Below are positions 40,564 to 49,548 of a stretch of 64,000 bases of DNA, piece by piece; position 1 is the first letter of the stretch, and each line of letters opens with the position of its first letter. A program made the position numbers and the translations under genes. Where the stretch lies: NCBI RefSeq assembly GCF_027921845.1, contig NZ_BSEN01000010.1, forward strand, positions 33,923 to 97,922, in the 5' to 3' direction. The notes below the pieces were generated by a model. It was given only the letters and a program-made list of their open reading frames with translations, searched no databases and was not told the origin of the DNA. The DNA is from Leifsonia poae. GTDB lineage: Bacteria > Actinomycetota > Actinomycetes > Actinomycetales > Microbacteriaceae.

Positions 40564-42453
40564 TCAGTTGTCGAGGGCGGGCTCGGAGCCCTGCACCTGC
40601 TCGCGGTACAGGCGCGAGTAGACGCCGTCGAGCCCGAGCAGCTCGCGGTGCGTCCCGCGCTCCACCACCTGGCCGTGGTCGATCACGAAGATCACGTCGG
40701 CGGCCACGATGGTCGAGAGGCGGTGGGCGATCGCGATGGTCGTGCGTCCGCGGGAGGCGGTGTCGAGCGCCTGCTGCACCACGCGCTCCGAGATCGAGTC
40801 GAGGGCGCTCGTCGCCTCGTCGAGGATGAGCACCTCGGGGTTCTTCAGCAGCACGCGCGCGATCGCGATGCGCTGCTTCTCGCCACCGGAGAGGCGGTAG
40901 CCGCGCTCCCCCACCACCGTGTCGTAGCCGTCGGGGAAGCCGGCGATCGTGTCGTGGATGTTGGCGTTGCGCGTCGCCGCCTCGATCTCGGCCTGCGTCG
41001 CATCCGGTTTCGCGTAGCGGAGGTTCTCGGCGATGGTGGCGTGGAACAGGTACGTCTCCTGCGACACCACGCCGATGTGCGACACCAGCGACTCCTGCTG
41101 GAGGGCGCGGATCTCCGTCTCGCCGAACAGGATGCGCCCGCTCGTCGCGTCGTAGAAGCGCGGGATGAGGTAGGACACCGTCGTCTTGCCGGCCCCGGAC
41201 GGCCCGACGAACGCGGCGAACTCCCCCGGCTCGATCACGAACGAGACGTCGTCGAGGGTGTTGCGCTCCTCGGGGCGCGCATCCGGATAGCGGAAGACCA
41301 CGTGATCGAACTCGATGCGCCCGAGCTCGCGGTTCGGGTCGACCGGCACGGCGTCGGGGCGGTCCGCGATGGCCGGCTTGAGGTCGAGGTACTCGAAGAT
41401 GCGCGCGAAGAGCGCACCGGAGGTCTGCAGGTCGAGCGCGACACGCATCAGGCCGAGCAACGGGAAGAGGAGCCGCGCCTGCACCGTCGTGAAGGCGACG
41501 ATCGTTCCGGCCGTGATGTCGTTCGCGCCGCCGAGGATCAGCCAGCCCGACACGAGGTAGACGATGGCGGGGATCGACGAGAGGAAGATGTTGACCATCG
41601 CGAAGAACCACTGGCCGCTCATCGCCTGCGACACCTGCAGGCGGATCTGGTTCTGGTTCTCGTCGGAGTAGCGGCCGACCTCGGTGGCCTGCCGGTTGAA
41701 GCTCTTCGACAGCAGGATGCCCGACACGCTCAGCGTCTCCTGCGTGATCGCCGTCATGTCCGAGAGCGACTCCTGAGTCTTCGTGGCGATGCGCGCCCGC
41801 ACCTGTCCGACCCGGCGCTGGGCGATCACCAGGATCGGCATGAGCACCACCGCCACGATGGTCAGCTGCCAGTTGAGCAGCAGCATCGCGACGAACGCGG
41901 CGATCACTGTGACCGTGTTGCCGAGGATGCTCGACATGGTGTTGGTGAGCACGTTGGCCACCCCGCCGACGTCGTTCTGCAGGCGCGACTGGATGATGCC
42001 CGTCTTCGTCTTGGTGAAGAAGCTCAGCTCCATCGACTGCAGGTGCGAGAACAGCCGCACCCGCAACGCGCCCATCACCTTGTTGCCGACAGACGCGGTG
42101 AGATACGTCTGCCACACGCCGAGCAGCGCCGAGCCGACGAAGACCACGATCATCGTGATGACGATGGTGATCAGCACGGGCATGTCGGGGCCGCCGGTCT
42201 TCGGGAACAGCCCGTCGTCGAAGGCGCGCTGAGTGAGGAGCGGAGGCACCACCGAGAGGGCCGCACCGATCAGCACGAGACCCATCGTGACGATGATCGC
42301 GGTGCGGTGCGGTGCGAAGAGGCCGCCGATGCGGCGCAGCAGATTCGGGATCTTCGGAGCCGTCGCGTTGAGTGCCTTCTGGGCGGCGACGTCGCCTCCG
42401 CTGACGCGACCGCGACCTCCGCCACCGCCGCCCGCTCCGCGCATCCCGCTCAT
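40564..42453 (-). CDS. ABC transporter permease/ATP-binding protein (MsbA-like exporter)
   Basis: 629-aa half-transporter that should act as a dimer. A Gly/Arg-rich N terminus of ~20 residues precedes the six-helix exporter domain (~50-345); the nucleotide-binding domain (~385-620) shows Walker A GPSGAGKTT, signature LSGGEKQR, Walker B EVLILDEATSALD and the H-loop IAHRLS. Exported substrate (lipid, peptide or drug) is unknown. ATG 42453 lies 6 nt after TACCCT, so the transcript is leaderless; a second ATG three codons later is less likely. Confidence 0.9.
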   Translation of the reverse strand: MSGMRGAGGGGGGRGRVSGGDVAAQKALNATAPKIPNLLRRIGGLFAPHRTAIIVTMGLVLIGAALSVVPPLLTQRAFDDGLFPKTGGPDMPVLITIVITMIVVFVGSALLGVWQTYLTASVGNKVMGALRVRLFSHLQSMELSFFTKTKTGIIQSRLQNDVGGVANVLTNTMSSILGNTVTVIAAFVAMLLLNWQLTIVAVVLMPILVIAQRRVGQVRARIATKTQESLSDMTAITQETLSVSGILLSKSFNRQATEVGRYSDENQNQIRLQVSQAMSGQWFFAMVNIFLSSIPAIVYLVSGWLILGGANDITAGTIVAFTTVQARLLFPLLGLMRVALDLQTSGALFARIFEYLDLKPAIADRPDAVPVDPNRELGRIEFDHVVFRYPDARPEERNTLDDVSFVIEPGEFAAFVGPSGAGKTTVSYLIPRFYDATSGRILFGETEIRALQQESLVSHIGVVSQETYLFHATIAENLRYAKPDATQAEIEAATRNANIHDTIAGFPDGYDTVVGERGYRLSGGEKQRIAIARVLLKNPEVLILDEATSALDSISERVVQQALDTASRGRTTIAIAHRLSTIVAADVIFVIDHGQVVERGTHRELLGLDGVYSRLYREQVQGSEPALDN

Positions 42454-42459
42454 GTGTTC

Positions 42460-42465
42460 AGGGTA
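42460..42465 (-). promoter_or_regulatory. -10 box of a leaderless transcript (ABC exporter)
   Basis: TACCCT on the minus strand, 6 nt before ATG 42453. Confidence 0.55.
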
Positions 42466-42554
42466 ACCCCGGCCGCTGACGCCGGTGGGCGACGCCGTAT
42501 TCGCTCCGCTACGGGCGAAACGACGGTGTCCCATCGTGTGATCCAACCGTGATG

Positions 42555-42603
42555 CAAGCGCTTGACGTAAACGCTTGCATTGCCCCCGTACGCGGGGTAG
42601 CGT
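42555..42603 (+). promoter_or_regulatory. Sugar-importer promoter with two LacI-type operators
   Basis: -35 TTGCAT (42575-42580) and -10 TAGCGT (42598-42603) are 17 bp apart. CAAGCGCTTG (42555-42564) is a perfect palindrome, and GTAAACGCTTGCAT (42567-42580) is a second LacI-family site that overlaps the -35. The LacI gene at 46252 is the likely regulator. Confidence 0.7.
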
Positions 42604-42661
42604 CTCGACCGGGCGCATCCGAGCGCCTGCACCAAGAAGCTCACGCTCAACGAGGAGTGAA

Positions 42662-43948
42662 ATGAAAGCAGCACGTCTCTCCGTGATTGCCGGAGTTGCC
42701 ATCGTCGGTATCGCCCTGGCGGGTTGTACCGGCGGCGGGTCAGGAGGCAGCGGCGGCGGCGGCGACGCCGGCCAGAACCTCACGGGCAAGGGCCCGATCA
42801 CCTACGTTCAGGGCAAGGACAACTCGAACGTCGTGCGACCGCTCATCGACAAGTGGAACGCAGCCCACCCGGACGAAAAGGTCACCTTCAAGGAGCAGTC
42901 CGACCAGGCCGACCAGCAGCACGACGACCTCGTGCAGCACTTCCAGGCCAAGGATGCGAACTACGACGTCGTCGACGTCGACGTCGTATGGACCGGCGAG
43001 TTCGCGGCCAAGGGCTGGTTGCAGCCGCTGAAGGACACCTTCAAGATGGACAACTCGGCGCTCCTGGCACCGACCGTCAAGTCCGGAACGTACAACGGAA
43101 CGCAGTACGCGGCCCCGCAGACCTCCGACGGCGGCATCCTGTACTACCGCAAGGATCTGGTGCCGACCCCGCCGAAGACGTGGGACGAGATGATCAAGGA
43201 CTGCGACATCGCCAAGGCCAAGGGCATCGGATGCTACGCCGGCCAGTTCGCGAAGTACGAAGGCCTGACGGTGAACGTGGCTGAGGCCATCAACACCAAC
43301 GGCGGCACCATCGTCGGTGACGACGGCAAGACCGTCACGGTCGACAGCGCCGAGGCCAACGCGGGACTGACCCGACTGGTCGACGGCTTCAAGAACGGGC
43401 AGATCCCGGCTGAGGCCATCACCTACCAGGAGGAGCAGGGACGCCAGGCCTTCGAGGCGGGCAAGCTCCTGTTCCTGCGCAACTGGCCGTACGTGTACAA
43501 CCTGGCGAAGACCGACGGAAGCTCGACGGTGAAGACCACCTTCGGTGTCGCTCCGCTGCCGGGTGTGACCGCCGACAAGCCGGGCGTCTCCAGCCTGGGT
43601 GGCCACAACGCCGCGATCAGCGTCTACTCCAAGCACAAGGCGACCGCCTTCGAGTTCCTGAAGTTCCTGCAGAGCGAAGAGACCCAGAAGTTCTTCGTGA
43701 CCCAGGGATCGCTGGCACCCGTGCTCTCGTCGCTGTACGACGACGCCAGCCTGAACACCCAGCTGCCGTACCTGTCGACCCTGAAGACGTCGATCGAGAA
43801 CGCGGTCCCGCGTCCCGTCTCGCCGTTCTACCCGGCCATCACCAAGGCCGTTCAGGACAACGCGTACACGGCTCTGAAGGGCGACGTGAGCGTCGACCAG
43901 GCGCTGAAGAACATGGCGTCCGCCATCAAGACGGCGAGCGCCGGATAA
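42662..43948 (+). CDS. ABC sugar transporter substrate-binding lipoprotein (family 1)
   Basis: 428-aa binding protein, anchored outside the membrane. Residues 1-24 are a lipoprotein signal with lipobox LAGC, followed by a Gly/Ser-rich spacer. The mature part shows family-1 features: ITYVQGKDNSNVVRPLIDKW, YDVVDVDVVWTGEFAAKGWL, the hinge PQTSDGGILYYRKDL and the C-terminal EFLKFLQSEETQKFF (each up to 20 residues). Similar to trehalose/maltose-type proteins (LpqY/ThuE group), inferred. ATG 42662 has GAGGAG upstream. The two permeases and LacI downstream complete the cassette; the ATPase is absent and presumably a shared MsiK-type protein encoded elsewhere. Confidence 0.92.
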   Translation: MKAARLSVIAGVAIVGIALAGCTGGGSGGSGGGGDAGQNLTGKGPITYVQGKDNSNVVRPLIDKWNAAHPDEKVTFKEQSDQADQQHDDLVQHFQAKDANYDVVDVDVVWTGEFAAKGWLQPLKDTFKMDNSALLAPTVKSGTYNGTQYAAPQTSDGGILYYRKDLVPTPPKTWDEMIKDCDIAKAKGIGCYAGQFAKYEGLTVNVAEAINTNGGTIVGDDGKTVTVDSAEANAGLTRLVDGFKNGQIPAEAITYQEEQGRQAFEAGKLLFLRNWPYVYNLAKTDGSSTVKTTFGVAPLPGVTADKPGVSSLGGHNAAISVYSKHKATAFEFLKFLQSEETQKFFVTQGSLAPVLSSLYDDASLNTQLPYLSTLKTSIENAVPRPVSPFYPAITKAVQDNAYTALKGDVSVDQALKNMASAIKTASAG

Positions 43949-43966
43949 CCCACGGGCAACGGTCAC

Positions 43967-43996
43967 CGGGCGGCGGGAACCTTCCCGCCGCCCGGT
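43967..43996 (+). terminator. Perfect 14-bp hairpin between binding-protein and permease genes
   Basis: CCGGGCGGCGGGAA (43967-43980) and TTCCCGCCGCCCGG (43983-43996) with a 2-nt CC centre. No T-run; it likely protects the binding-protein mRNA and lowers permease expression. Confidence 0.7.
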
Positions 43997-44033
43997 CCAC
44001 CCTCACCCGATCCATCTGCTTCGGAGGCCTCAC

Positions 44034-45068
44034 ATGTCAACGTCGAACGTCGTCGCCCCGCCTGATACGAGTAACCCCAAGTCGCCCGAGAAGCGCGCCG
44101 GGGTGAAGAAGAACCGCCAGCAAGAGAGTCGCTGGGCGTTCTACCTGATCATTCCCACGATCATCCTGCTCGCGATCGTCATCGGCTATCCGGTGGTCAG
44201 CGCGATCATCATGTCGTTCCAGAAGGACGCCGGCCTCGACCCGGCCACCGGCCTGTTCGTGCAGGGCGGCTTCGCCGGATTCCAGAACTACGCGCACTGG
44301 CTGTTCCAGCAGTGCGCCGGGCCGAACGGCGAGACGATCACCTGCCCGCCGGGCAACCTCGGCTCGCAGTTCTGGAACGCCGTCTTCGTCACCTTCTTCT
44401 TCACGGTGACGACCGTCGTGTTCGAGACCATCCTCGGCATGTGGTTCGCGTTCATCATGAACCGCACCTTCCGCGGCCGCGGCCTCGTCCGCGCCGCCAT
44501 CCTGGTGCCGTGGGCCATCCCCACCGCCGTCACCGCGAAGCTCTGGTTCTTCATCTTCTCGGTCGCCGGTGTCGCCAACGCCGTCCTCGGAGCGCACATC
44601 CTCTGGACCAGTGACGAATGGGCATCGCGCTTCGCGGTGATCATTGCCGACACCTGGAAGACCACGCCGTTCATGGCGCTGCTCATCCTGGCCGGTCTGC
44701 AGATCATCCCGGAAGAGGTGTACGAGGCCGCCAAGGTCGACGGCGCCACCACGTGGCAGCGCTTCTGGCGCGTGACCATGCCGCTCGTGAAGCCCGCTCT
44801 GCTGGTCGCCGTGCTGTTCCGCGTTCTCGACGCGCTGCGCATCTACGACCTGCCCGCCATCCTCACCGGCGGAGGTGGTGGCACCGGTAATGCCACGACC
44901 ACGCTCTCGATCCTGGTGGTCGACCAGATCAGGCAGGGCTTCAACAGCGCCTCCGCCCTCTCGACCATCACCTTCATCATCATCTTCCTGGTCGCGTTCA
45001 TCTTCGTGAGGTTCCTCGGAACGAACGTCGTGAGAACGCAGGAAGCCCAGCAGAAGGGAACGAAGTGA
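44034..45068 (+). CDS. Sugar ABC transporter permease (MalF/ThuF-like)
   Basis: 344-aa inner-membrane subunit with a Lys/Arg-rich cytoplasmic N terminus (~35 residues) and six helices. The EAA loop reads EVYEAAKVDGATTWQRFWRV, typical of family-1 sugar importers. Between helices 1 and 2 there is a Cys-containing external loop (QQCAGPNGETITCPPGN). ATG 44034 has GGAGG at 44023-44027. It ends inside the start of the next permease gene (TGATG), so the two are coupled. Confidence 0.92.
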   Translation: MSTSNVVAPPDTSNPKSPEKRAGVKKNRQQESRWAFYLIIPTIILLAIVIGYPVVSAIIMSFQKDAGLDPATGLFVQGGFAGFQNYAHWLFQQCAGPNGETITCPPGNLGSQFWNAVFVTFFFTVTTVVFETILGMWFAFIMNRTFRGRGLVRAAILVPWAIPTAVTAKLWFFIFSVAGVANAVLGAHILWTSDEWASRFAVIIADTWKTTPFMALLILAGLQIIPEEVYEAAKVDGATTWQRFWRVTMPLVKPALLVAVLFRVLDALRIYDLPAILTGGGGGTGNATTTLSILVVDQIRQGFNSASALSTITFIIIFLVAFIFVRFLGTNVVRTQEAQQKGTK

Positions 45069-45982
45069 TGACCACCGTCGCCGGCCCCGCTGCCGCCACC
45101 GCCGAGGCGAACGCGCTTCCCCGCACCAGGACCAAGAGCAGGACCAAGAGCCGCAATCGCAACCAGGGCATCCGCACCGGGTTGAGCGCGCTGGTCATCG
45201 TCCTCTGGTGTCTGCTGCCGTTCTACTGGATGGTCGTGACGTCATTCCGCGACGTCGGGTACACGTTCGAGACCACCCCGGTGCCGACCCACTTCACCTG
45301 GGACAACTACGTCACGGCGTTCTCGACGCAGCTCGGCAACCACCTCGGCCAGGCACTGCTGAACTCCCTGTTCATCGGTGTCTGCGTCACGATCATCGCG
45401 CTGGCCGTCGGAACGTTCGCCTCGTACGCTCTCGCCCGCCTGGACTTCAAGTTCAAGGGCATCGTGCTCGGCATCATCCTCGGCGCGTCGATGTTCCCCG
45501 GCGTCGCGCTCATCACGCCGTTGTTCCAGCTGTTCACCAACATCGGCTGGATGGGGACGTACCAGGCGCTGATCATCCCGGAGATCTCGTTCGTGCTGCC
45601 GCTCACGGTCTACACGCTCACCTCCTTCTTCCGGGAGATGCCGTGGGACCTGGAGGAGGCCGCCCGCATCGACGGCTGCACCAGGGCTCAGGCGTTCCGG
45701 CGGATCATCCTGCCGCTGGCAGCGCCCGCTGTGTTCACCACGGCGATCCTGGCGTTCATCTCCTCCTGGAACGAGTACCTGATCTCCAGTCAGCTGTCGA
45801 GCGACGCGACCCAGCCGGTGACGGTGGCCATCGCCTCGTTCGCCGGCAGCCAGCCGCACCAGGAGCCGTACACCGCCGTCATGGCGGCCGGCACCATCGT
45901 GACGGTTCCGCTCGTGATCCTGGTGCTGATCTTCCAGCGCCGGATCGTGGCGGGCCTCACCGCCGGTGGCGTGAAGGGCTGA
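45068..45982 (+). CDS. Sugar ABC transporter permease (MalG/ThuG-like)
   Basis: 304-aa second permease. A basic N terminus with TRTKSRTKSRNRNQ precedes six helices; EAA loop EEAARIDGCTRAQAFRRIIL. ATG 45068 shares one base with the upstream TGA; AGAAGGGAA upstream serves as ribosome site (a GTG directly before the ATG is an alternative). Works with the 44034 gene product and the 42662 binding protein. Confidence 0.92.
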   Translation: MTTVAGPAAATAEANALPRTRTKSRTKSRNRNQGIRTGLSALVIVLWCLLPFYWMVVTSFRDVGYTFETTPVPTHFTWDNYVTAFSTQLGNHLGQALLNSLFIGVCVTIIALAVGTFASYALARLDFKFKGIVLGIILGASMFPGVALITPLFQLFTNIGWMGTYQALIIPEISFVLPLTVYTLTSFFREMPWDLEEAARIDGCTRAQAFRRIILPLAAPAVFTTAILAFISSWNEYLISSQLSSDATQPVTVAIASFAGSQPHQEPYTAVMAAGTIVTVPLVILVLIFQRRIVAGLTAGGVKG

Positions 45983-45984
45983 TC

Positions 45985-46239
45985 ATGCGCTGGGACGATT
46001 CGCTGGAACTGGTCGATGTCGGTATCGGCATCACCGGATTCTTCGCGTTCGCGTTCCTGATCGTGACCGGGGTCGTCGAGCTCACCGGCGGCGACGCCCT
46101 GGGCTGGGCGCTCACGCTGCTCGCGCTCGTCCTCGTGCTCGTCCTCCTCTGGCAGGCGCGCCGCCGCATCGTCGCGGCGCGCCGGCCGGTGGACGAGGAG
46201 GACGCGCACGTGGCGGATACATCCCAACGACACTCCTGA
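45985..46239 (+). CDS. Small two-helix membrane protein of the sugar-importer operon
   Basis: 84 aa with two hydrophobic segments (about residues 13-32 and 38-56) and an Arg-rich then acidic C terminus (ARRRIVAARRPVDEEDAHV). ATG 45985 is 2 bp after the ThuG-like stop, with AAGGGC at 45974-45979. Not recognised beyond its topology; its position suggests an accessory role in the importer. Confidence 0.75.
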   Translation: MRWDDSLELVDVGIGITGFFAFAFLIVTGVVELTGGDALGWALTLLALVLVLVLLWQARRRIVAARRPVDEEDAHVADTSQRHS

Positions 46240-46251
46240 CCAGGCGCGACG

Positions 46252-47277
46252 ATGACGGGGATCGATGAGGTCGCGCGCGCGACGGGGGTGTCGACGGCGA
46301 CCGTGTCCCGCGCCCTCCGGGGCCTGCCCAACGTCTCCGAAACGACGCGGGCGGCGGTGCGCCGGGCCGCCGACGAGCTCGGCTACGTCGCCTCCTCGAG
46401 CGCATCCGGACTGGCCAGCGGGCGCACCCTCGCGATGGGCGTCGTCGTCCCGTCGGTGAGCCGCTGGTTCTACACCAGCGTGCTCGAAGGCGTCGACGCC
46501 GAGCTGCGCTCCGCGAGCTACGACATGATCCTGTTCAATCTCGGCGGGCACCGCGGCGACAGGGAGAGGGTGTTCCACCGCTCGATCCTGCGCAAGAGGA
46601 CGGACGCGCTGCTCGCGCTCTGTCTCGACTTCACAGCGGATGAGCGTCACCAGCTGGCCTCCATCGCGCACCCGACCATCGTGGTCGGCGGACCGGTGAA
46701 GGGGCTCCGCAGCGTCGGCATCGACGAGAAGGGCACGGCGCGGACGGCGACCGAGCACCTGATCCAGCTCGGTCACTGCGACATCGCCCACCTCGGCGGC
46801 GAAGACGAGGAGGGCCTCAACAAGCAGGTCCCGATCGGGCGCCTGCACGGATTCCAGGCCGCGATGCGGGATGCCGGGCTCCCGGTGCGACCGGAATGGA
46901 TCATCCCCGGTGGGTTCTCGCTGCCGGAGAGCCGTGCAGCGATGAACGCGCTGCTCGATCGCGCGGGCCCGCGGCCGACGGCGGTGTTCGCCGGCTCCGA
47001 CGAGATGGCGATGGGGGCCATCCTGGCCGCGTACGACCACGGACTGCGCGTTCCGGACGACCTGTCGGTGATCGGGATCGACAACCACGATTTCGCCGAG
47101 TCGTTCGGGCTGACGACGATGGCGCAGGACCCGTTCGACCAGGGAGCCGTCGCCGCGCGCATCCTGCTCGACGAGCTCGGCGGCGCAGAACCGCGCACCC
47201 GCTCGGTGCGGATGCCGGCCTCCCTCATCGTGCGGTCCTCGACGGCCGCACCGGCCGCGGTGCCTGCTCTCGCCTGA
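46252..47277 (+). CDS. LacI family regulator of the sugar-importer operon
   Basis: 341-aa repressor. HTH/hinge: TGIDEVARATGVSTATVSRA (residues 2-21) and LGYVASSSASGLASG. The effector domain shows VFAGSDEMAMGAI and VIGIDNHDFAESFG. It is the last gene of the importer operon, 12 bp after the small membrane protein, so control of the operators at 42555-42580 is likely. Inducer probably an alpha-glucoside such as trehalose or maltose; inferred from the transporter family only. Confidence 0.92.
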   Translation: MTGIDEVARATGVSTATVSRALRGLPNVSETTRAAVRRAADELGYVASSSASGLASGRTLAMGVVVPSVSRWFYTSVLEGVDAELRSASYDMILFNLGGHRGDRERVFHRSILRKRTDALLALCLDFTADERHQLASIAHPTIVVGGPVKGLRSVGIDEKGTARTATEHLIQLGHCDIAHLGGEDEEGLNKQVPIGRLHGFQAAMRDAGLPVRPEWIIPGGFSLPESRAAMNALLDRAGPRPTAVFAGSDEMAMGAILAAYDHGLRVPDDLSVIGIDNHDFAESFGLTTMAQDPFDQGAVAARILLDELGGAEPRTRSVRMPASLIVRSSTAAPAAVPALA

Positions 47278-47641
47278 GCGGGTACGACCGCCTCGTGACG
47301 CGCGGGGGCCTGTACGTGCGCGTGCGCATCCGCGCATCCTGAGCGGGTTGCCGCCGCTTTCCCGGCCCGTCGGCACAGAAGGAGCCTCTCGGCCTGAGAG
47401 GATTGTCGGGCAGACGATGACGGGAGCGCGACTTTCGGGTAGTCACGATCCCGTCGGAGCGGTCATGCGCGTTCGACCGCGAGGTCACGCGCCGGCCGTC
47501 AGAATCGCCTGCCCGCTCGGGCTTCGGCACGGCGCGGGAGGGGCCGCCCCCATTAGGGTAGGGGCGGCCTCTCGCCCCTTCGAACCGGCGGCCGGAGACG
47601 TGTGGCCCGCAGGACCGTGCGATGACGGAGTCGTCCCGCCT
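47278..47641. other. Gene-free 364-bp region between convergent genes
   Basis: No credible coding or tRNA sequence. It holds a CCTCTC-GGCCT-GAGAGG hairpin at about 47385-47401 and a longer one, GGCCGCCCC (47542-47550) with GGGGCGGCC (47561-47569), loop 10 nt. Either could end transcription from the LacI or kinase side. The rest shows no recognisable structure. Confidence 0.5.
47542..47569. terminator. Perfect 9-bp GC hairpin in the convergent intergenic region
   Basis: GGCCGCCCC and GGGGCGGCC with loop CATTAGGGTA; no T-run. About 73 bp past the minus-strand kinase stop and 265 bp past the lacI stop. Confidence 0.45.
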
Positions 47642-48199
47642 CTACACGGACGGATACCGGCTGTGCTCACCCGACGGCGCGAGCGCGAAGGCGCGGATGA
47701 TCGCGTCGGCGGCCTCCTCCGGCGAGAGCTGCTCGGTGTCGATGCGCAGGTCGACGGGAGGGATCTCGCCGTCCGCCTCGTCGCTGCGGAGCCGGCGCAG
47801 CGTCTCGACGTCGGTCAGCTTGGCGAACTCGTGCCGGTCGGCGCGGCCGATCCGTCGCTCCTGCTCCGCCGAGCTGACCGCGAGTTGCACGAAGGACACC
47901 CGCCCGCCGTGCTCCTCGACCGCGGCGCGCGCCCGGTCGGCGAAGCCCGCGAGGACCGTGGGCTCGGGCGCGAAGGTGAAGATCAGGGAGGTGCCGGCGC
48001 GTGCGGCTTCGCGGAAGGTGGAGATCCAGAACTCCTCACGCAACGTCACGAACGGTGGCGTTCCGAAGGTGAAGACGGCCGTCAGGGCATCCACGATGAG
48101 ATGGTTGTGGAAGACGCCGAAGTTCAATCGCGCGCCGAGAGCGCGGGCCACCGTCAGCTTTCCCGCAGCAGCGGCACCGTGCACGAAGACCAGATCCAT
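47642..48199 (-). CDS. P-loop NTPase / small-molecule kinase-like protein
   Basis: 185-aa cytoplasmic protein with shikimate-kinase-like size and fold cues. The phosphate loop HGAAAAGKLTVARAL (residues 7-21) fits GxxxxGK followed by Leu-Thr instead of the usual Ser/Thr directly after Lys. LIFTFAPEPTVLAG and a RIGRADRHEFAKL lid-like region follow. Substrate unknown. Leaderless with TAGCAT 6 nt before ATG 48199. Confidence 0.8.
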   Translation of the reverse strand: MDLVFVHGAAAAGKLTVARALGARLNFGVFHNHLIVDALTAVFTFGTPPFVTLREEFWISTFREAARAGTSLIFTFAPEPTVLAGFADRARAAVEEHGGRVSFVQLAVSSAEQERRIGRADRHEFAKLTDVETLRRLRSDEADGEIPPVDLRIDTEQLSPEEAADAIIRAFALAPSGEHSRYPSV

Positions 48200-48205
48200 C
48201 GTCCG

Positions 48206-48211
48206 ATGCTA
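48206..48211 (-). promoter_or_regulatory. -10 box of a leaderless transcript (P-loop protein)
   Basis: TAGCAT on the minus strand, 6 nt before ATG 48199. Confidence 0.55.
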
Positions 48212-48244
48212 CGACGGGAGACCCGCACAGCGGTCAGGCGCGCG

Positions 48245-49483
48245 TCAGCTCGCGTCACCGACCGAGAGCGCCTCGGCCTCCTCGATCGCGGACTCCTCGA
48301 CGCCGTCGACGCGCTTGAGGTGCTTGTGGCCGATGATGATCAGGGCGGTGGCGACAAGCACCGAGACCGCGCCGGCGAAGAACGGCGTCGACGGGGAGAT
48401 CGAGCCGGCGAGGAGCGTGGCCGTGGGCGGAGCAATCGCACCGCCGAGGAACCGCACGCCGGAGTACGCGCTCGAGGCGACGGGCCGGGGCAGGTCGGTG
48501 GCCTCCATGACGCACTCGGTGAGCACCGTGTTCAGGATGCCCAGCAGCAGGCCCCCGACGATGACGCAGACGATGAGCCCGGCGAGCGACCGGATGAGCA
48601 GGCCCGCAGCGAGCAGGTCGACGGCGAGCAGCGGCATCACGATCTGCAGCACGCGGGTGCGGGGCAGCCGGCTCGTCAGCAGCGGAGCGCCCCAGACCGA
48701 CGTGATGGCGAGCGCGAGTCCCCAGCCGAAGAAGATCAGGCCGAGCGTGATCGCGTCTTCGACGCCGAGCGGCACGAGGGCGAACGGTGTGTACGCGAGC
48801 AGCACGAAGAAGCCGATGTTGTAGAACAGCGCTGCCGCGGCGAGGAAGCCGAGCGCGGGCTTCGCGAGAGCACGGAACGGCGCGGAGACCGAGGTCGGTA
48901 CCGGCTTCTCCGGGTTCTTCTTGAGCAGCAGCACGATCGCGATGAAGCCGATCGCCATCAGCGTCGCGGTGCCGAAGAACGGACCGCGCCAGCTCCAGCT
49001 GCCGAGCAGGCCGCCGAGAAGCGGGCCGATCGCGATGCCGAGGCCGAGCGCCGCCTCGTACAGGATGATCGCCGACGAGGTTCCGCCGGACGCCGCACCG
49101 ACGATGGTCGCCAGCGCGGTCGAGATGAAGAGCGCGTTGCCGAGGCCCCAGCCGGCGCGGAAGCCGATGATCGACTCGACGTTCTGCGAGAGGCCGGCCG
49201 CGAGGGCGAAGACGACGATCAGCGCGAGGCCGATCAGGAGGGTCTTCTTGGCGCCGATGCGGCTGGAGATCCAGCTGCTGAAGAACATGGCGATGCCCGT
49301 GATGAGCAGGTAGCTCGTGAAGAGCATCTCGGTCTGCGTCGGGGTGGCCTCGAGGCTCTTGGCGATCGCGGGGAGGATGGGGTCGACGAGCCCGATGCCC
49401 ATGAAGGCGATGACGGACGCGAAGGCGACCGCCCAGACGGCGGTCGGCTGTTTGAGGATGTTGTTGGGCTTGTCGTGGCTCAT
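48245..49483 (-). CDS. MFS transporter (DHA1-type drug efflux)
   Basis: 412-aa membrane carrier with 12 predicted helices. Motif D1-like FMGIGLVDPILPAIAKSLEA and motif A SSWISSRIGAKKTLLIGL (loop 2-3) are clear, and GPLLGGLLGSWSW in helix 5 is the antiporter motif. The C terminus is acidic and cytoplasmic. Lies 65 bp downstream of a MarR-family gene on the same strand, so it is probably a MarR-controlled exporter of a toxic compound. ATG 49483 has no clear ribosome site. Confidence 0.9.
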   Translation of the reverse strand: MSHDKPNNILKQPTAVWAVAFASVIAFMGIGLVDPILPAIAKSLEATPTQTEMLFTSYLLITGIAMFFSSWISSRIGAKKTLLIGLALIVVFALAAGLSQNVESIIGFRAGWGLGNALFISTALATIVGAASGGTSSAIILYEAALGLGIAIGPLLGGLLGSWSWRGPFFGTATLMAIGFIAIVLLLKKNPEKPVPTSVSAPFRALAKPALGFLAAAALFYNIGFFVLLAYTPFALVPLGVEDAITLGLIFFGWGLALAITSVWGAPLLTSRLPRTRVLQIVMPLLAVDLLAAGLLIRSLAGLIVCVIVGGLLLGILNTVLTECVMEATDLPRPVASSAYSGVRFLGGAIAPPTATLLAGSISPSTPFFAGAVSVLVATALIIIGHKHLKRVDGVEESAIEEAEALSVGDAS

Positions 49484-49548
49484 AGAGGTGCGTGTGCTCC
49501 GATGTGCGTTCGTGGTGTGGTGTGGTGAGTGAGTGAGCCGGACCGCGG

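Noticed and set aside
47440-47490. GTTCGACCGC resembling a tRNA T-arm
   Set aside because: No acceptor stem, anticodon arm or D-arm can be folded around it.
47225-47530. 101-codon minus-strand open frame between lacI and the kinase gene
   Set aside because: Arg/Pro/Ser-rich shadow composition, overlaps the lacI end, no ribosome site or promoter box.
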